Positions 1 through 7,491 of a stretch of DNA of 64,000 nucleotides are shown in pieces. The stretch's first letter is position 1; every line of letters begins with the position of its first letter. The notes under the pieces were generated by a model that did no database searches, was not told the DNA's origin, and saw nothing but the letters and a program-made list of their open reading frames with translations. The position numbers and the translations under genes were made by a program. Source of the DNA: CADCTB01 sp035494015 (GTDB lineage Bacteria > Actinomycetota > Acidimicrobiia > Acidimicrobiales > AC-14); contig DATJHJ010000049.1 of assembly GCA_035494015.1 (NCBI GenBank), forward strand, positions 1 to 64,000, written 5' to 3'.

Positions 1-1352
1 GCCGCGGCGATGGAGCCGGCCCACTTCTGCAGGCACCGGCCCCGGAAGTAGGCCCGGGTGGTGGTGGGCGGGTTGGTGATGGCCGAGGTGACGTCGTCCT
101 CCGACAGCAGACGCTGCAACCCGCACTTCTCGTACAACGACCGGCCGGGGCGCACGTCGTGGTACTGGAGGTCGAGGGCCGCCAGCTTGGGATCGCCCCA
201 CTGGAGCCCGTGGCGGTCTCGGTAACCGGAGACCATCTGGTACTTGGCCACCCAGTCCAGCTGGTTGGCCAGGCTCAGGTAGTCGGTCTCCAGGGCGTGG
301 AGGACCGCCTCCCAGCGGTCGAGGAGGTCGCGGCCGACCTCTTCGCCGACCGACTCGAGGCCACGGCTCTCCGCGTACTTCCGGCCCCGGTCGAGCAGCT
401 CCCACTGCATCTCCAGGGCGGTCATGCGCCGGCCGTTGGCCAGCTCCAGCGGCTGGGCCAGGGTGAGGTCGTAGGACACGGCCCGGTGGGCCGAAACCGG
501 CGACGCCAGCGAGAGATCCAGCCCGGCCAGCTCGTCGTCCTCGATCATCGACAGGACCAGGGCGGTGACCCCTACCTTGAGGAACGTCGAGATCTCCGCC
601 AGGTTGGCGTCACCCACGATGACGTGGAGCCGGCGGTAGCGCTGGGAGTCGGAGTGCGGCTCGTCGCGTGTGTTCACCAGCGGCCGCTTGAGCGTGGTCT
701 CGAGGCCTACCTCCTCCTCGAAGAACTCGGCCCGCTGGGTCAGCTGGAACGGCACCCGGTCCCAGCCGATACCCGACGCCTCGCTGCCCACCTTGCCCGC
801 GCCCGTGTAGATCTGGCGGGAGACGAAGTGGGGGGTGATCTCGGCGGCCAGCCGGGCGAAGGGCAGCGACCGGTCGAGCAGGTAGTTCTCGTGGCAGCCG
901 TAGGAGTTGCCCTTGCGGTCCGAGTTGTTCTTGTAGACGACGATCTCCTGGCCGGCGGGCAGGATCTCCGACGCCGCCTCGATGGACCGGGCCAGGATGC
1001 GCTCGCCCGCCTTGTCCCAGAGGAGGGCCTCGCGAGCGTCCGAGCACTCCGGGGACGAGTACTCCGGGTGGGCGTGGTCGACGTAGAACCGGGCGCCGTT
1101 GGTCAGCACCGCGTTGACCAGGTGGGTTTCCACCTCGGGGGCCATGGCCCCCTCGCGGGCGAAGCCGCGGGCGTCGCGGCCGGGCGACTCGTCCTCGAAG
1201 TCCCAGCCGACCTTGTTCGGGGACGAGGCGCGCGCCAGCCGGGAGACGTAGGCGTTGATCAGCAGCGACGAAACCGTGATCGGGTTGGAGTCCGCGCCGC
1301 GCAGGATGATCCCGTACTCGGTCTCGATGCCGCAGACCTTCCGGATCGCCAT
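1..1352 (-). CDS. dop: Pup deamidase/depupylase Dop (3' end outside window)
   Basis: Converts Pup C-terminal Gln to Glu and removes Pup from substrates in the actinobacterial Pup-proteasome pathway. The ATG at 1352-1350 gives an N-terminus with GIETEYG, the conserved glutamate region of the Dop/PafA carboxylate-amine ligase fold. Further on are GWDFEDESPGRDARGF, NGARFYVDHAHPEYS, YKNNSDRKGNSYGCHENYL and NTRDEPHSD, all close to my memory of mycobacterial Dop. About 450 codons are present and the frame is still open at base 1. It follows ARC on the same strand after 34 bases, probably as one operon. By analogy, pup, prcB and prcA would lie to the left. PafA is the main alternative, but position beside ARC and the length of the segment after GWDFEDE favour Dop. 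Confidence 0.9.
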   Translation of the reverse strand, partial: MAIRKVCGIETEYGIILRGADSNPITVSSLLINAYVSRLARASSPNKVGWDFEDESPGRDARGFAREGAMAPEVETHLVNAVLTNGARFYVDHAHPEYSSPECSDAREALLWDKAGERILARSIEAASEILPAGQEIVVYKNNSDRKGNSYGCHENYLLDRSLPFARLAAEITPHFVSRQIYTGAGKVGSEASGIGWDRVPFQLTQRAEFFEEEVGLETTLKRPLVNTRDEPHSDSQRYRRLHVIVGDANLAEISTFLKVGVTALVLSMIEDDELAGLDLSLASPVSAHRAVSYDLTLAQPLELANGRRMTALEMQWELLDRGRKYAESRGLESVGEEVGRDLLDRWEAVLHALETDYLSLANQLDWVAKYQMVSGYRDRHGLQWGDPKLAALDLQYHDVRPGRSLYEKCGLQRLLSEDDVTSAITNPPTTTRAYFRGRCLQKWAGSIAA

Positions 1353-1386
1353 CGCGGGACCCTACCCTGTCCCGGCTGGAAAGCGA

Positions 1387-3159
1387 CTACAGATACTGGC
1401 CGGTGCCCACACGCTCGATGGCCCGTCCTCCGGTGGCCTCCTTGCCCTGGGACATGAGGGTGCGGACGTACACGATCCGCTCGCCCTTCTTCCCCGAGAT
1501 CTTGGCCCAGTCGTCCGGGTTGGTGGTGTTGGGCAGATCCTCGTGCTCCTTGTACTCCTGCTTGATGGAGGCCAGGAGGTCCGAGGTGCGGATGCCACGG
1601 CTCTCGCCGGCGATGGCCCGCTTGATGGCCAGCTTCTTGGCCCGGCGCACGATGTTCTCGATCATGGCCCCGGAGGAGAAGTCCTTGTAGTACAGGATCT
1701 CCTTGTCGCCGTTCTGGTAGGTGACCTCGAGGAAGCGGTTGTCGTCGTCGTCCTTGTACATCTCGGCGACCGTGCGCTCGATCATCACGGCCACGGTCTT
1801 GTCCCGGTCGCCCCCGCCCAGGCTGGCCACCTCGGACTCGTCGAGCGGCAGGTCCGACGTCAGGTAGCGGCTGAAGATCTGGGTGGCCGCGGTCACGTTC
1901 GGGCGCTCGATCTTGATCTTCACGTCCAGGCGGCCCGGGCGCAGGATGGCCGGGTCGATCAGATCCTCCCGGTTGGAGGCGCCGATGACGATGACGTTCT
2001 TCAGCGTCTCCACCCCGTCGATCTCGGCCAGGAGCTGGGGGACGATCGTGGCCTCCATGTCCGAGGAGATGCCGGTGCCGCGCGTGCGGAACAGCGAGTC
2101 CATCTCGTCGAAGAAGACGATCACGGGCACGCCCTCCTCCGACTTCTCCCGGGCCCGCTGGAAGACGAGCCGGATCTGGCGCTCGGTCTCGCCCACGTAC
2201 TTGTTCAGCAGCTCGGGGCCCTTGATGTTGAGGAAGTAGCTCCGCGACGCCTTGTCTCCGGTCACCTCGCTGACCTTCTTGGCCAGGGAGTTGGCCACCG
2301 CCTTGGCGATCAGCGTCTTGCCGCACCCCGGGGGGCCGTAGAGCAGGATGCCCTTGGGGGCGGGCAGCTTGTGCTCGACGAACAGCTCGCGGTGCAGGAA
2401 CGGCAGCTCGACGGCGTCGGTGATGGCCTCGATCTGGTCGTCCAGCCCGCCCACGTCCTCGTAGGAGACGTCGGGAACCTCTTCGAGGATGAGCTCTTCG
2501 ACCTCGGGACGGGGCAGGCGCTCGAGGAGCAGCCCGGTGCGGGAGTCCATGAGGATCGAGTCCCCGGCCCGCAGCTTCTCGCCCAGGATGTAGTCGGCCA
2601 GCTCCACCACGCGCTCCTCGTCCGCCCGGCCGAGCACGATGGCCCGCTTGCCGTCCTCGAGCAGCTCCTTCAGGGTGACGACCTCGCCGTTCATGTCGGC
2701 CGAACGGGCCAGGACGACGTTGAGCGACTCGTTCAGGACCACTTCCTGGCCCCGGGTCAGCTCGACGTCCTCCAGCTCGGGGTGCAGGGCCACCCGCATC
2801 TTGCGCCCGCCGGAGAACACATCGACCGTGCCGTCCTCGTTGCGGGTCAAGAGCGTGCCGTAGGCGGAGGGGGGCTGGGTCAGCTTCTCGACCTCGCGCC
2901 GCAGCTCGGCGATGTGGTCACGCGCCTCGCGCAATGTGTACGACAGCTTCTCGTTCTGGGACTTGGCCTGGGCCAGCTGGCCCTTGGTCTCCAGCAGTCG
3001 CTCCTCGAGGGTGCGGACCCGCTTGGGGGCGTCCTGGAGCTTGCGACGGAGGCCGATGACCTCCTCCTCCAGCGATTTCACCTGCTCGAGCAGGCCCTCG
3101 ACCTGCTGCTCGTAGGCTGACAGTCGACGTTCGTACTCGGAACTGGACGTCGGACTCAC
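1387..3159 (-). CDS. arc: Proteasome-associated AAA ATPase ARC/Mpa
   Basis: Hexameric unfoldase that recognises pupylated proteins and threads them into the 20S proteasome. I chose the GTG at 3159-3157 (590 aa) because a GAGGAG precedes it and sequence further upstream does not look coding. Visible parts in order: coiled coil (about residues 6-50, used in the family to bind Pup), OB-fold region, Walker A GPPGCGKT near 275, Walker B VIVFFDEMD near 346, sensor region VIVIGASNRED, and the C-terminus GTGQYL. The C-terminal QYL is the proteasome-docking tail of this family. Length is near the 609 aa of mycobacterial Mpa. Dop lies downstream; a ferredoxin gene is divergent. Confidence 0.95.
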   Translation of the reverse strand: MSPTSSSEYERRLSAYEQQVEGLLEQVKSLEEEVIGLRRKLQDAPKRVRTLEERLLETKGQLAQAKSQNEKLSYTLREARDHIAELRREVEKLTQPPSAYGTLLTRNEDGTVDVFSGGRKMRVALHPELEDVELTRGQEVVLNESLNVVLARSADMNGEVVTLKELLEDGKRAIVLGRADEERVVELADYILGEKLRAGDSILMDSRTGLLLERLPRPEVEELILEEVPDVSYEDVGGLDDQIEAITDAVELPFLHRELFVEHKLPAPKGILLYGPPGCGKTLIAKAVANSLAKKVSEVTGDKASRSYFLNIKGPELLNKYVGETERQIRLVFQRAREKSEEGVPVIVFFDEMDSLFRTRGTGISSDMEATIVPQLLAEIDGVETLKNVIVIGASNREDLIDPAILRPGRLDVKIKIERPNVTAATQIFSRYLTSDLPLDESEVASLGGGDRDKTVAVMIERTVAEMYKDDDDNRFLEVTYQNGDKEILYYKDFSSGAMIENIVRRAKKLAIKRAIAGESRGIRTSDLLASIKQEYKEHEDLPNTTNPDDWAKISGKKGERIVYVRTLMSQGKEATGGRAIERVGTGQYL

Positions 3160-3297
3160 CTCCTCGGGTCGCCTGCTTGCCCAACGGTACACCGGGCCTC
3201 CCGGCAACCAGGGTACCCCGGCAACTGGTTTTCCTGGCCAATTCCGGGTAAATTGGACATGAGCCCAATCGGAGACAAGAGGAAGAGGCACCGACCC

Positions 3298-3540
3298 ATG
3301 GCTATGAAGGTCTGGATCGACCAGGATCTGTGCACGGGCGACGGTCTGTGCGAGGAGATCGCCCCGGATGTGTTCACGCTGCTGGACGACGGCCTCGCCT
3401 ACGTGAAGGAGAGCGGGAAGGTCTTCAGCGACCCCGGTGGCGTCGAGGGCCTGGCCGTCGTCCCCGCCGGCCAGGAAGACGGCACCATCGAGTCCGCCGA
3501 GGAATGCCCCGGCGAGTGCATCTTCATCGAAGTGGATTAG
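3298..3540 (+). CDS. Small ferredoxin, probably [3Fe-4S]
   Basis: Eighty-residue electron carrier. Cysteines at 12, 18, 70 and 74: the first motif is CTGDGLC, so the middle cysteine of a CX2CX2C cluster motif is missing. With the later CP cysteine this suggests a [3Fe-4S] or three-Cys site of the type that serves cytochrome P450s. The ATG at 3298 (MAMKVWIDQD) matches the usual family start; an upstream in-frame ATG at 3253 would add residues that look non-coding. It is divergent from arc with about 140 bases between. Ferredoxins of this type are often found next to arc in actinobacteria, but its redox partner is not visible here. Confidence 0.88.
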   Translation: MAMKVWIDQDLCTGDGLCEEIAPDVFTLLDDGLAYVKESGKVFSDPGGVEGLAVVPAGQEDGTIESAEECPGECIFIEVD

Positions 3541-3595
3541 TCGCCCATCACTCGCTCGCTTCGCTCGCTCCGTTCGGGCGAGTTGACGGTGCTCA

Positions 3596-3618
3596 CGACG
3601 CCGGCGGAGCCGGCGTCG
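3596..3618. terminator. Perfect hairpin after the ferredoxin gene
   Basis: CGACGCCGGC, loop GGA, GCCGGCGTCG: a perfect 10-bp stem with a 3-base loop, 55 bases after the ferredoxin stop and before the 3' end of convergent msrB. It has no T-run, as is usual for GC-rich actinobacterial terminators, and it is symmetric so could serve both strands. Function is inferred. Confidence 0.55.
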
Positions 3619-3696
3619 CTCGCGCGGTAAGGCCTTTCTGCCGCCAGCCGTACGGGGCCGCCTCTGGCGGCTTCCGGCGGCCGGCGGCGGGCCGGG

Positions 3697-4095
3697 TCAG
3701 TCGAGCTTGGGGTCGAGGTCGAGGGAGGCGCTGTTGATGCAGTAGCGCTCGCCGGTCGGGCCGGGGCCGTCGGGGAAGACGTGGCCCAGGTGGCCGCCGC
3801 AGGCCCGGCAGGTGACCTCGGTGCGGCGCATGCCGAACTGGCGGTCCTCGTGGAGCTCGACGGCGTCGGCCAGGGCAGGCTCGGTGAAGCTGGGCCACCC
3901 AGTGCCCGACTCGAACTTGGCCTCCGAACTGAACAGCGGGGCCCCGCACCCGGCGCAGCGGTACATGCCGTCGTCCTTGGTGTAGGCGTACTTGCCGGTC
4001 CCCGCCCGCTCCGTGCCCTTGCCCCGCAGCACCTTGTACTGCTCGGGGGTGAGCTGGGCCCGCCACTCCTCGTCGGTCTTCACGACGTCGGCCAT
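3697..4095 (-). CDS. msrB: Peptide methionine (R)-S-oxide reductase MsrB
   Basis: Reduces methionine-R-sulfoxide in proteins. The 132-residue product has the MsrB landmarks: zinc cysteines in CAGCG and CRACGGH, FESGTGWPSF, HLGHVFPDG, and the catalytic cysteine in RYCINS. The start MADVVKTDEEW (ATG at 4095) is preferred; an in-frame start three codons upstream is possible. It lies 14 bases after the MarP-like protease and is probably the last gene of the long minus-strand operon. Complete by family length. Confidence 0.95.
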   Translation of the reverse strand: MADVVKTDEEWRAQLTPEQYKVLRGKGTERAGTGKYAYTKDDGMYRCAGCGAPLFSSEAKFESGTGWPSFTEPALADAVELHEDRQFGMRRTEVTCRACGGHLGHVFPDGPGPTGERYCINSASLDLDPKLD

Positions 4096-4109
4096 GAGCA
4101 CCAACTTAC

Positions 4110-5285
4110 CTAGCTGATGCAGGGTCCGGTGGTCGCCGGCGAGGCGCGGGGGGCCTCGAGCACGCGGCGCAGCTCCGGGGTGGCCAGGGCGTACGCGGTG
4201 GTGGGGTTGTCGGGGGAGATGGCGAAGGCCACCCCGATCACCGCGCCCTGGTCGTCGACCAGGGGCCCGCCGGAGTCCCCCGGCGCAAGCTCGGCGGCCA
4301 GGACGTAGACCGTGCGGCGGGTCACGCCCACGTCGTAGAGATCCTCGCCCAGGGCGTTGAGCTGCTGGCGGACGGACGCGGGCGAGATCTGCAATGGCGC
4401 CTGACCCCCCGGGTGGCCGAACACCGCGGCCGTCGTCCCCACCCGGCCGGCAGCCAGGGGAAGCGGGGCCTGGCCCAGGCCGGGGACCTCGAGCAGGGCC
4501 AGATCCCGGGCCGGGTCAAAGACGACGACTTGCGCCCGCAGCCGCTTCCCGTCCGGCCGGACGACGGTCGTCCGGGTCTCTCCCGCGACCACGTGGGCAT
4601 TGGTCATGACCAGGTCCGGCCCCACGCTGAACCCGCTCCCGTCGCGCTCGTAGAAGCAGGCCACACCCTCGATCTGGACCGTGCTCGCCGAGACCCGGGC
4701 CACGACCGCGGGGTCGAAGCCGGCGTCGGTGGGCGGCGGCCCGGTGTCGAGGGAGGGCAGCAGGCCGTCGAAGACGTACGGGGCGCCGGCCGGGCCGGCC
4801 AGGCGGCGCAGGGCCTGGGAGGTCTCGGGGGCGTCGGGGAAGGCGGCGTCGATGGCCCGGGCCACCGCCGAGTGCCGGGCCAGGTCCGACAGCGACCCGG
4901 CCGCGTCGACCAGCGGCGGCAGGACCAGCAGCCACAGGGCGAGCAGGACCGCGACGGGCGCGGCCACGGCACCGGCCACCTTGTCCCAATGACGGGCCGG
5001 GCCCTCCTCGGGCAGCAGGGAGCGGTGGAAGCGGCGACCGACGAGCAAGCCGAGCTGCTGGCCCCCGAAGCCGGCGCTCACGAACAGCAGGATCCCGACC
5101 ATCAGCCGCATCCCCGGGTCCTTGCCGCCGACGGTCGTCACCACCGCCGGCAGGACGAGGGTGGCCACCACCAGGGACTGGACCAGGAGCACCCACGACG
5201 TCGCCCCGGTGAGCAGCCCGAGCCGCCACCCCCCACCGATGGACGTGACGAGCAGGATGACGATGACCAGGTCGAGGACGTTCAC
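4110..5285 (-). CDS. MarP-like membrane serine protease (CvpA domain + trypsin fold)
   Basis: 391 residues from the GTG at 5285, whose GTGA overlaps the trmI stop. The first ~130 residues form about four hydrophobic segments of the CvpA/colicin V type. They are followed by an extracytoplasmic chymotrypsin-fold protease with H231 (TNAHVVAG), D261 (ARDLALL) and S338 (APGDSGGP). Cys210 and Cys389 sit where mycobacterial MarP (397 aa) has the Cys214-Cys395 disulfide that controls activity, so a redox or acid-responsive protease is likely. MarP protects Mycobacterium tuberculosis against acid and oxidative stress; the same role here is inference. Co-transcription with dacB fits a cell-envelope role. 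Confidence 0.85.
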   Translation of the reverse strand: MNVLDLVIVILLVTSIGGGWRLGLLTGATSWVLLVQSLVVATLVLPAVVTTVGGKDPGMRLMVGILLFVSAGFGGQQLGLLVGRRFHRSLLPEEGPARHWDKVAGAVAAPVAVLLALWLLVLPPLVDAAGSLSDLARHSAVARAIDAAFPDAPETSQALRRLAGPAGAPYVFDGLLPSLDTGPPPTDAGFDPAVVARVSASTVQIEGVACFYERDGSGFSVGPDLVMTNAHVVAGETRTTVVRPDGKRLRAQVVVFDPARDLALLEVPGLGQAPLPLAAGRVGTTAAVFGHPGGQAPLQISPASVRQQLNALGEDLYDVGVTRRTVYVLAAELAPGDSGGPLVDDQGAVIGVAFAISPDNPTTAYALATPELRRVLEAPRASPATTGPCIS

Positions 5286-6079
5286 CCCGCCGGCGACTCC
5301 GGGGGCAAGGCGTCGTCGCTGCACCGGCGGGCGGCGGTCAGGAACCCGGTGTGGGCCACCATGCGGTGGTCGGGGCGGACCGACTGGCCCTCGACGTGCC
5401 ACGATCGCTGGAGCACCTCGATGGTCTCGGGCATGACGAAGGGGGCGGCGTCGAGCGCCTCCCGCACCTGGGCCACCTGGCCGATGGTCGGCAGGTAGGC
5501 GACGAAGATCCCGCCAGGGCGGAGGGCGGCGGCGGCGTGCTTGACCACCCGCCAGGGCTCGGGCAGGTCGAGCATGACCCGGTCGAGCCCGGTCTCGTCG
5601 ATCCCCTCGTAGACATCGCGCAGCTCGACCCGGTAGGGGCAGCCGGCGCCCAGGAACGATTCGACATTGGCCTGCGCCTTGGCCGCGAAGTCCTCCCGCA
5701 GCTCGTAGCCCACCACCTCGGCCCCGGCCCGCAGCAGGGTCATGGACAGCGCCCCCGACCCCACCCCGGCCTCCAGGACCCGGGCGCCGGGGAAGATGTC
5801 GGCCAGGACCAGCAGGGGGCCGAGGTCCTTCGGGTAGATGACCTGGGCGCCCCGGGGCATGGACAGGACGAAGTCGGCCAGGGTGGGCCGCACGGCCAGG
5901 TAACGCGCCCCCGAGGTCGACCGCACGGTCGAACCCTCCGGGCGACCGATGATCAGCTCGTGCGGGGTGACCCCGGCGTGGGTGTGGAACTGGCCCCCGT
6001 CGCGGAGGGTGAACAGGTAGCGCCGCCGCTTGGCGTCGATGAGCAGGGCCTTGTCGCCGGGGGCGAAGGTGGGGTCCAC
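5282..6079 (-). CDS. trmI: tRNA (adenine-58-N1)-methyltransferase TrmI
   Basis: SAM-dependent enzyme that makes m1A58 in the T-loop of tRNA. The 265-residue protein has an N-terminal beta domain, then the Rossmann motif VLEAGVGSGALS, an acidic motif ELREDF, the catalytic-region motif DVMLDLPEPW (here DRVMLDLPEPW), and the family motif RPTLADFVLSMPRGAQVIYPKD before it. GTG start at 6079. It is 24 bases downstream of a small membrane protein gene and overlaps the following protease gene by four bases. In actinobacteria trmI is often close to the arc/dop proteasome genes, as here. Confidence 0.93.
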   Translation of the reverse strand: MDPTFAPGDKALLIDAKRRRYLFTLRDGGQFHTHAGVTPHELIIGRPEGSTVRSTSGARYLAVRPTLADFVLSMPRGAQVIYPKDLGPLLVLADIFPGARVLEAGVGSGALSMTLLRAGAEVVGYELREDFAAKAQANVESFLGAGCPYRVELRDVYEGIDETGLDRVMLDLPEPWRVVKHAAAALRPGGIFVAYLPTIGQVAQVREALDAAPFVMPETIEVLQRSWHVEGQSVRPDHRMVAHTGFLTAARRCSDDALPPESPAG

Positions 6080-6103
6080 CGCCCCATCATCGCGTCGACC
6101 GGC

Positions 6104-6298
6104 CTAGTCGACGCGAGGGAAGTGCTGGATGACCAGGGACTGGCCCGGCCGCAGCTCCTCCAGGTACACCACGTCGGCCTCCCGCTTCACCGCCCGGCGC
6201 AGCAGGTGCAGCCCGCCGGCGGTGATGCCCACGGCCAGCCAGCCCCGGGAGCCGCCGATGCCCCGGGCGAAGCCGATGCGGATGAGCGAGCGCAGCAT
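6104..6298 (-). CDS. Small hypothetical protein, 64 aa
   Basis: Begins MLRSLIRIGFARGI and ends QSLVIQHFPRVD. It has one weakly hydrophobic stretch (WLAVGITAGGLHLL) followed by a basic segment, so a single membrane anchor is possible. Its ATG at 6298 overlaps the stop of the preceding gene (ATGA), which strongly supports translation. It is the third of three small genes between the LON-domain protein and trmI. I do not recognise a family. Confidence 0.7.
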   Translation of the reverse strand: MLRSLIRIGFARGIGGSRGWLAVGITAGGLHLLRRAVKREADVVYLEELRPGQSLVIQHFPRVD

Positions 6299-6519
6299 CA
6301 GACCCGGCGGATCTCGACCACGGTGGACTTGCGCCGGCCCCGCCGCTTGCCGAGCAGGAAGGCCAGCACCACCACGGCGGCGGCGACCCCGCCGGCCACG
6401 GCCATGATCGGGACCTTGGCCGCCTCGGCCGTCTTGTCGACCTCGCCCCGCATCTGGCGCAGCTTGGCCTCGATGTCGCCCCTGGTGATCCGCCCGTTGG
6501 TGCTCGGCGACACGCTCAC
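6298..6519 (-). CDS. Small DUF3618-like membrane protein, 73 aa
   Basis: Soluble N-terminal part (DIEAKLRQMRGEVDKTAEAAK, helical), one transmembrane helix at about residues 38-57, then a very basic tail (GKRRGRRK). This resembles DUF3618-type proteins found next to holin-superfamily proteins in actinobacteria, but the resemblance is from memory. GTG start at 6519 in a GTGA overlap with the upstream gene, and its stop overlaps the next ATG. Function unknown. Confidence 0.7.
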   Translation of the reverse strand: MSVSPSTNGRITRGDIEAKLRQMRGEVDKTAEAAKVPIMAVAGGVAAAVVVLAFLLGKRRGRRKSTVVEIRRV

Positions 6520-6851
6520 GGCCGTCCCCCCCGTCGCGGGCCACGGCCGAGGGCCTTCACCGCCCCGCCGGCCACCGCGCCGCCGACGACGAGCACCACG
6601 AGGTACGGCAGGACGGTGCGCCAGCCCCGGAACGTCGAGCCGGTCTCGCTCTGGAGGGCCCGCAGCCCGCTCAGGAGCAGGAACACGACCCCCAGGCTGC
6701 CCGACAGGGCGGCCGCCATGCCCCAGCCGACGAAGCGACCGAGCCCCTTGACCGGCTCGATCGTCTCCTGCTTGGCGTACCCGACGACGAGCTGCCAGAG
6801 CTCCTGGGCCTGGCCGGGCAGGCTCTCGTCGTCGTCCTTCCGCCTTGCCAT
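6516..6851 (-). CDS. Holin-superfamily-like / DUF1469-type membrane protein
   Basis: 111 residues: an acidic N-terminus (MARRKDDDESLPGQ), an amphipathic stretch, two transmembrane helices (about residues 43-63 and 80-98) and a basic tail. The two-helix layout is that of the 'phage holin family' proteins that are chromosomal in many actinobacteria. There is no phage context here, so lysis is unlikely. ATG at 6851 lies 10 bases after the LON-domain gene; its stop overlaps the next gene. Confidence 0.7.
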   Translation of the reverse strand: MARRKDDDESLPGQAQELWQLVVGYAKQETIEPVKGLGRFVGWGMAAALSGSLGVVFLLLSGLRALQSETGSTFRGWRTVLPYLVVLVVGGAVAGGAVKALGRGPRRGGRP

Positions 6852-6861
6852 GCTGTGCTTC

Positions 6862-7491
6862 CTATCCCCCGCCGAGTCGCTGCGCAAGCACGGCGGCCTC
6901 CTCGGCCAGGAGCGACACGACCAGATCGAGGCGGGCGGCGGGCCCGTCGGTGGCCAGGATCCGCTGCGCGTCGAGGGGGCCGAGCGGGCCGAGGGCCACC
7001 GCCTGCCAGGTCGCCACCACCGGGTCGGCGGCCAGGGCGGCGTCGCGCCGGGCTTCGACGTCGCCCAGCTCCACCTGGAGGGCGCGCACCTCCCGCAGCA
7101 CCGCCTCCAGCTCCGAGCGGCGGGCGGCCGCCTCGGGACCGATCGGCGGTTCCTCGCACACCACCACCTCGGCCCGGGGGTACGGGTCATCAGGAAGCCA
7201 CCGCTGGACCCGGATCCGGTCCTCGCCGACCAGGACCATGACCCACCGGCCGTCGTCCAGCTCCACGGCATCGTCGATGCGGGCCCGGGTGGCGACGTCG
7301 AAGCGGACGTCCCCGCCGCCCACCTCGCTCCCCCGCTCGATCAGGACGACGCCCAGCCGGCGGTCGCCGTCCATGCAGCGGCGGGCCAGCGCCCGGTACC
7401 GGTCCTCGAAGACGTGCAGCGAGATGGCGGTCGAGGGCAGCAGGACGCTGCCCAGCGGGAACATGGGCAGCTCGAGTGCTAGGCCGGTCAT
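6862..7491 (-). CDS. LON substrate-binding-domain protein
   Basis: 209 residues that match the N-terminal domain of Lon proteases: LPMFPLGSVLLPSTAISLHVFEDRY at the start (typical LPLFPL...P...LPLHVFEPRY), then LGVVLIERG. No AAA or protease domain follows, so it is a stand-alone LON-domain protein, probably a substrate or protein-binding adaptor. The ATG at 7491 overlaps the dacB stop (ATGA). Role unknown. Confidence 0.88.
   Translation of the reverse strand: MTGLALELPMFPLGSVLLPSTAISLHVFEDRYRALARRCMDGDRRLGVVLIERGSEVGGGDVRFDVATRARIDDAVELDDGRWVMVLVGEDRIRVQRWLPDDPYPRAEVVVCEEPPIGPEAAARRSELEAVLREVRALQVELGDVEARRDAALAADPVVATWQAVALGPLGPLDAQRILATDGPAARLDLVVSLLAEEAAVLAQRLGGG

Noticed and set aside
1255..3120. 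621-codon plus-strand frame opposite arc
   Set aside because: It is antisense to a clear AAA ATPase, lacks any recognisable motif and is rich in Leu/Gly/Val/Asp, as expected of a GC-bias shadow. The same applies to 11555-14083, 17778-19793, 20718-22439, 24128-25939, 37203-39545 and 46701-48713.
3541..3575. CGCTCGCTTCGCTCGCTCCG repeat as a short tandem array
   Set aside because: It is too short and imperfect to call a repeat array; probably just part of the terminator region.
6516..6851. Prophage remnant suggested by a holin-like protein
   Set aside because: No other phage gene lies nearby; such two-helix proteins are chromosomal in actinobacteria.
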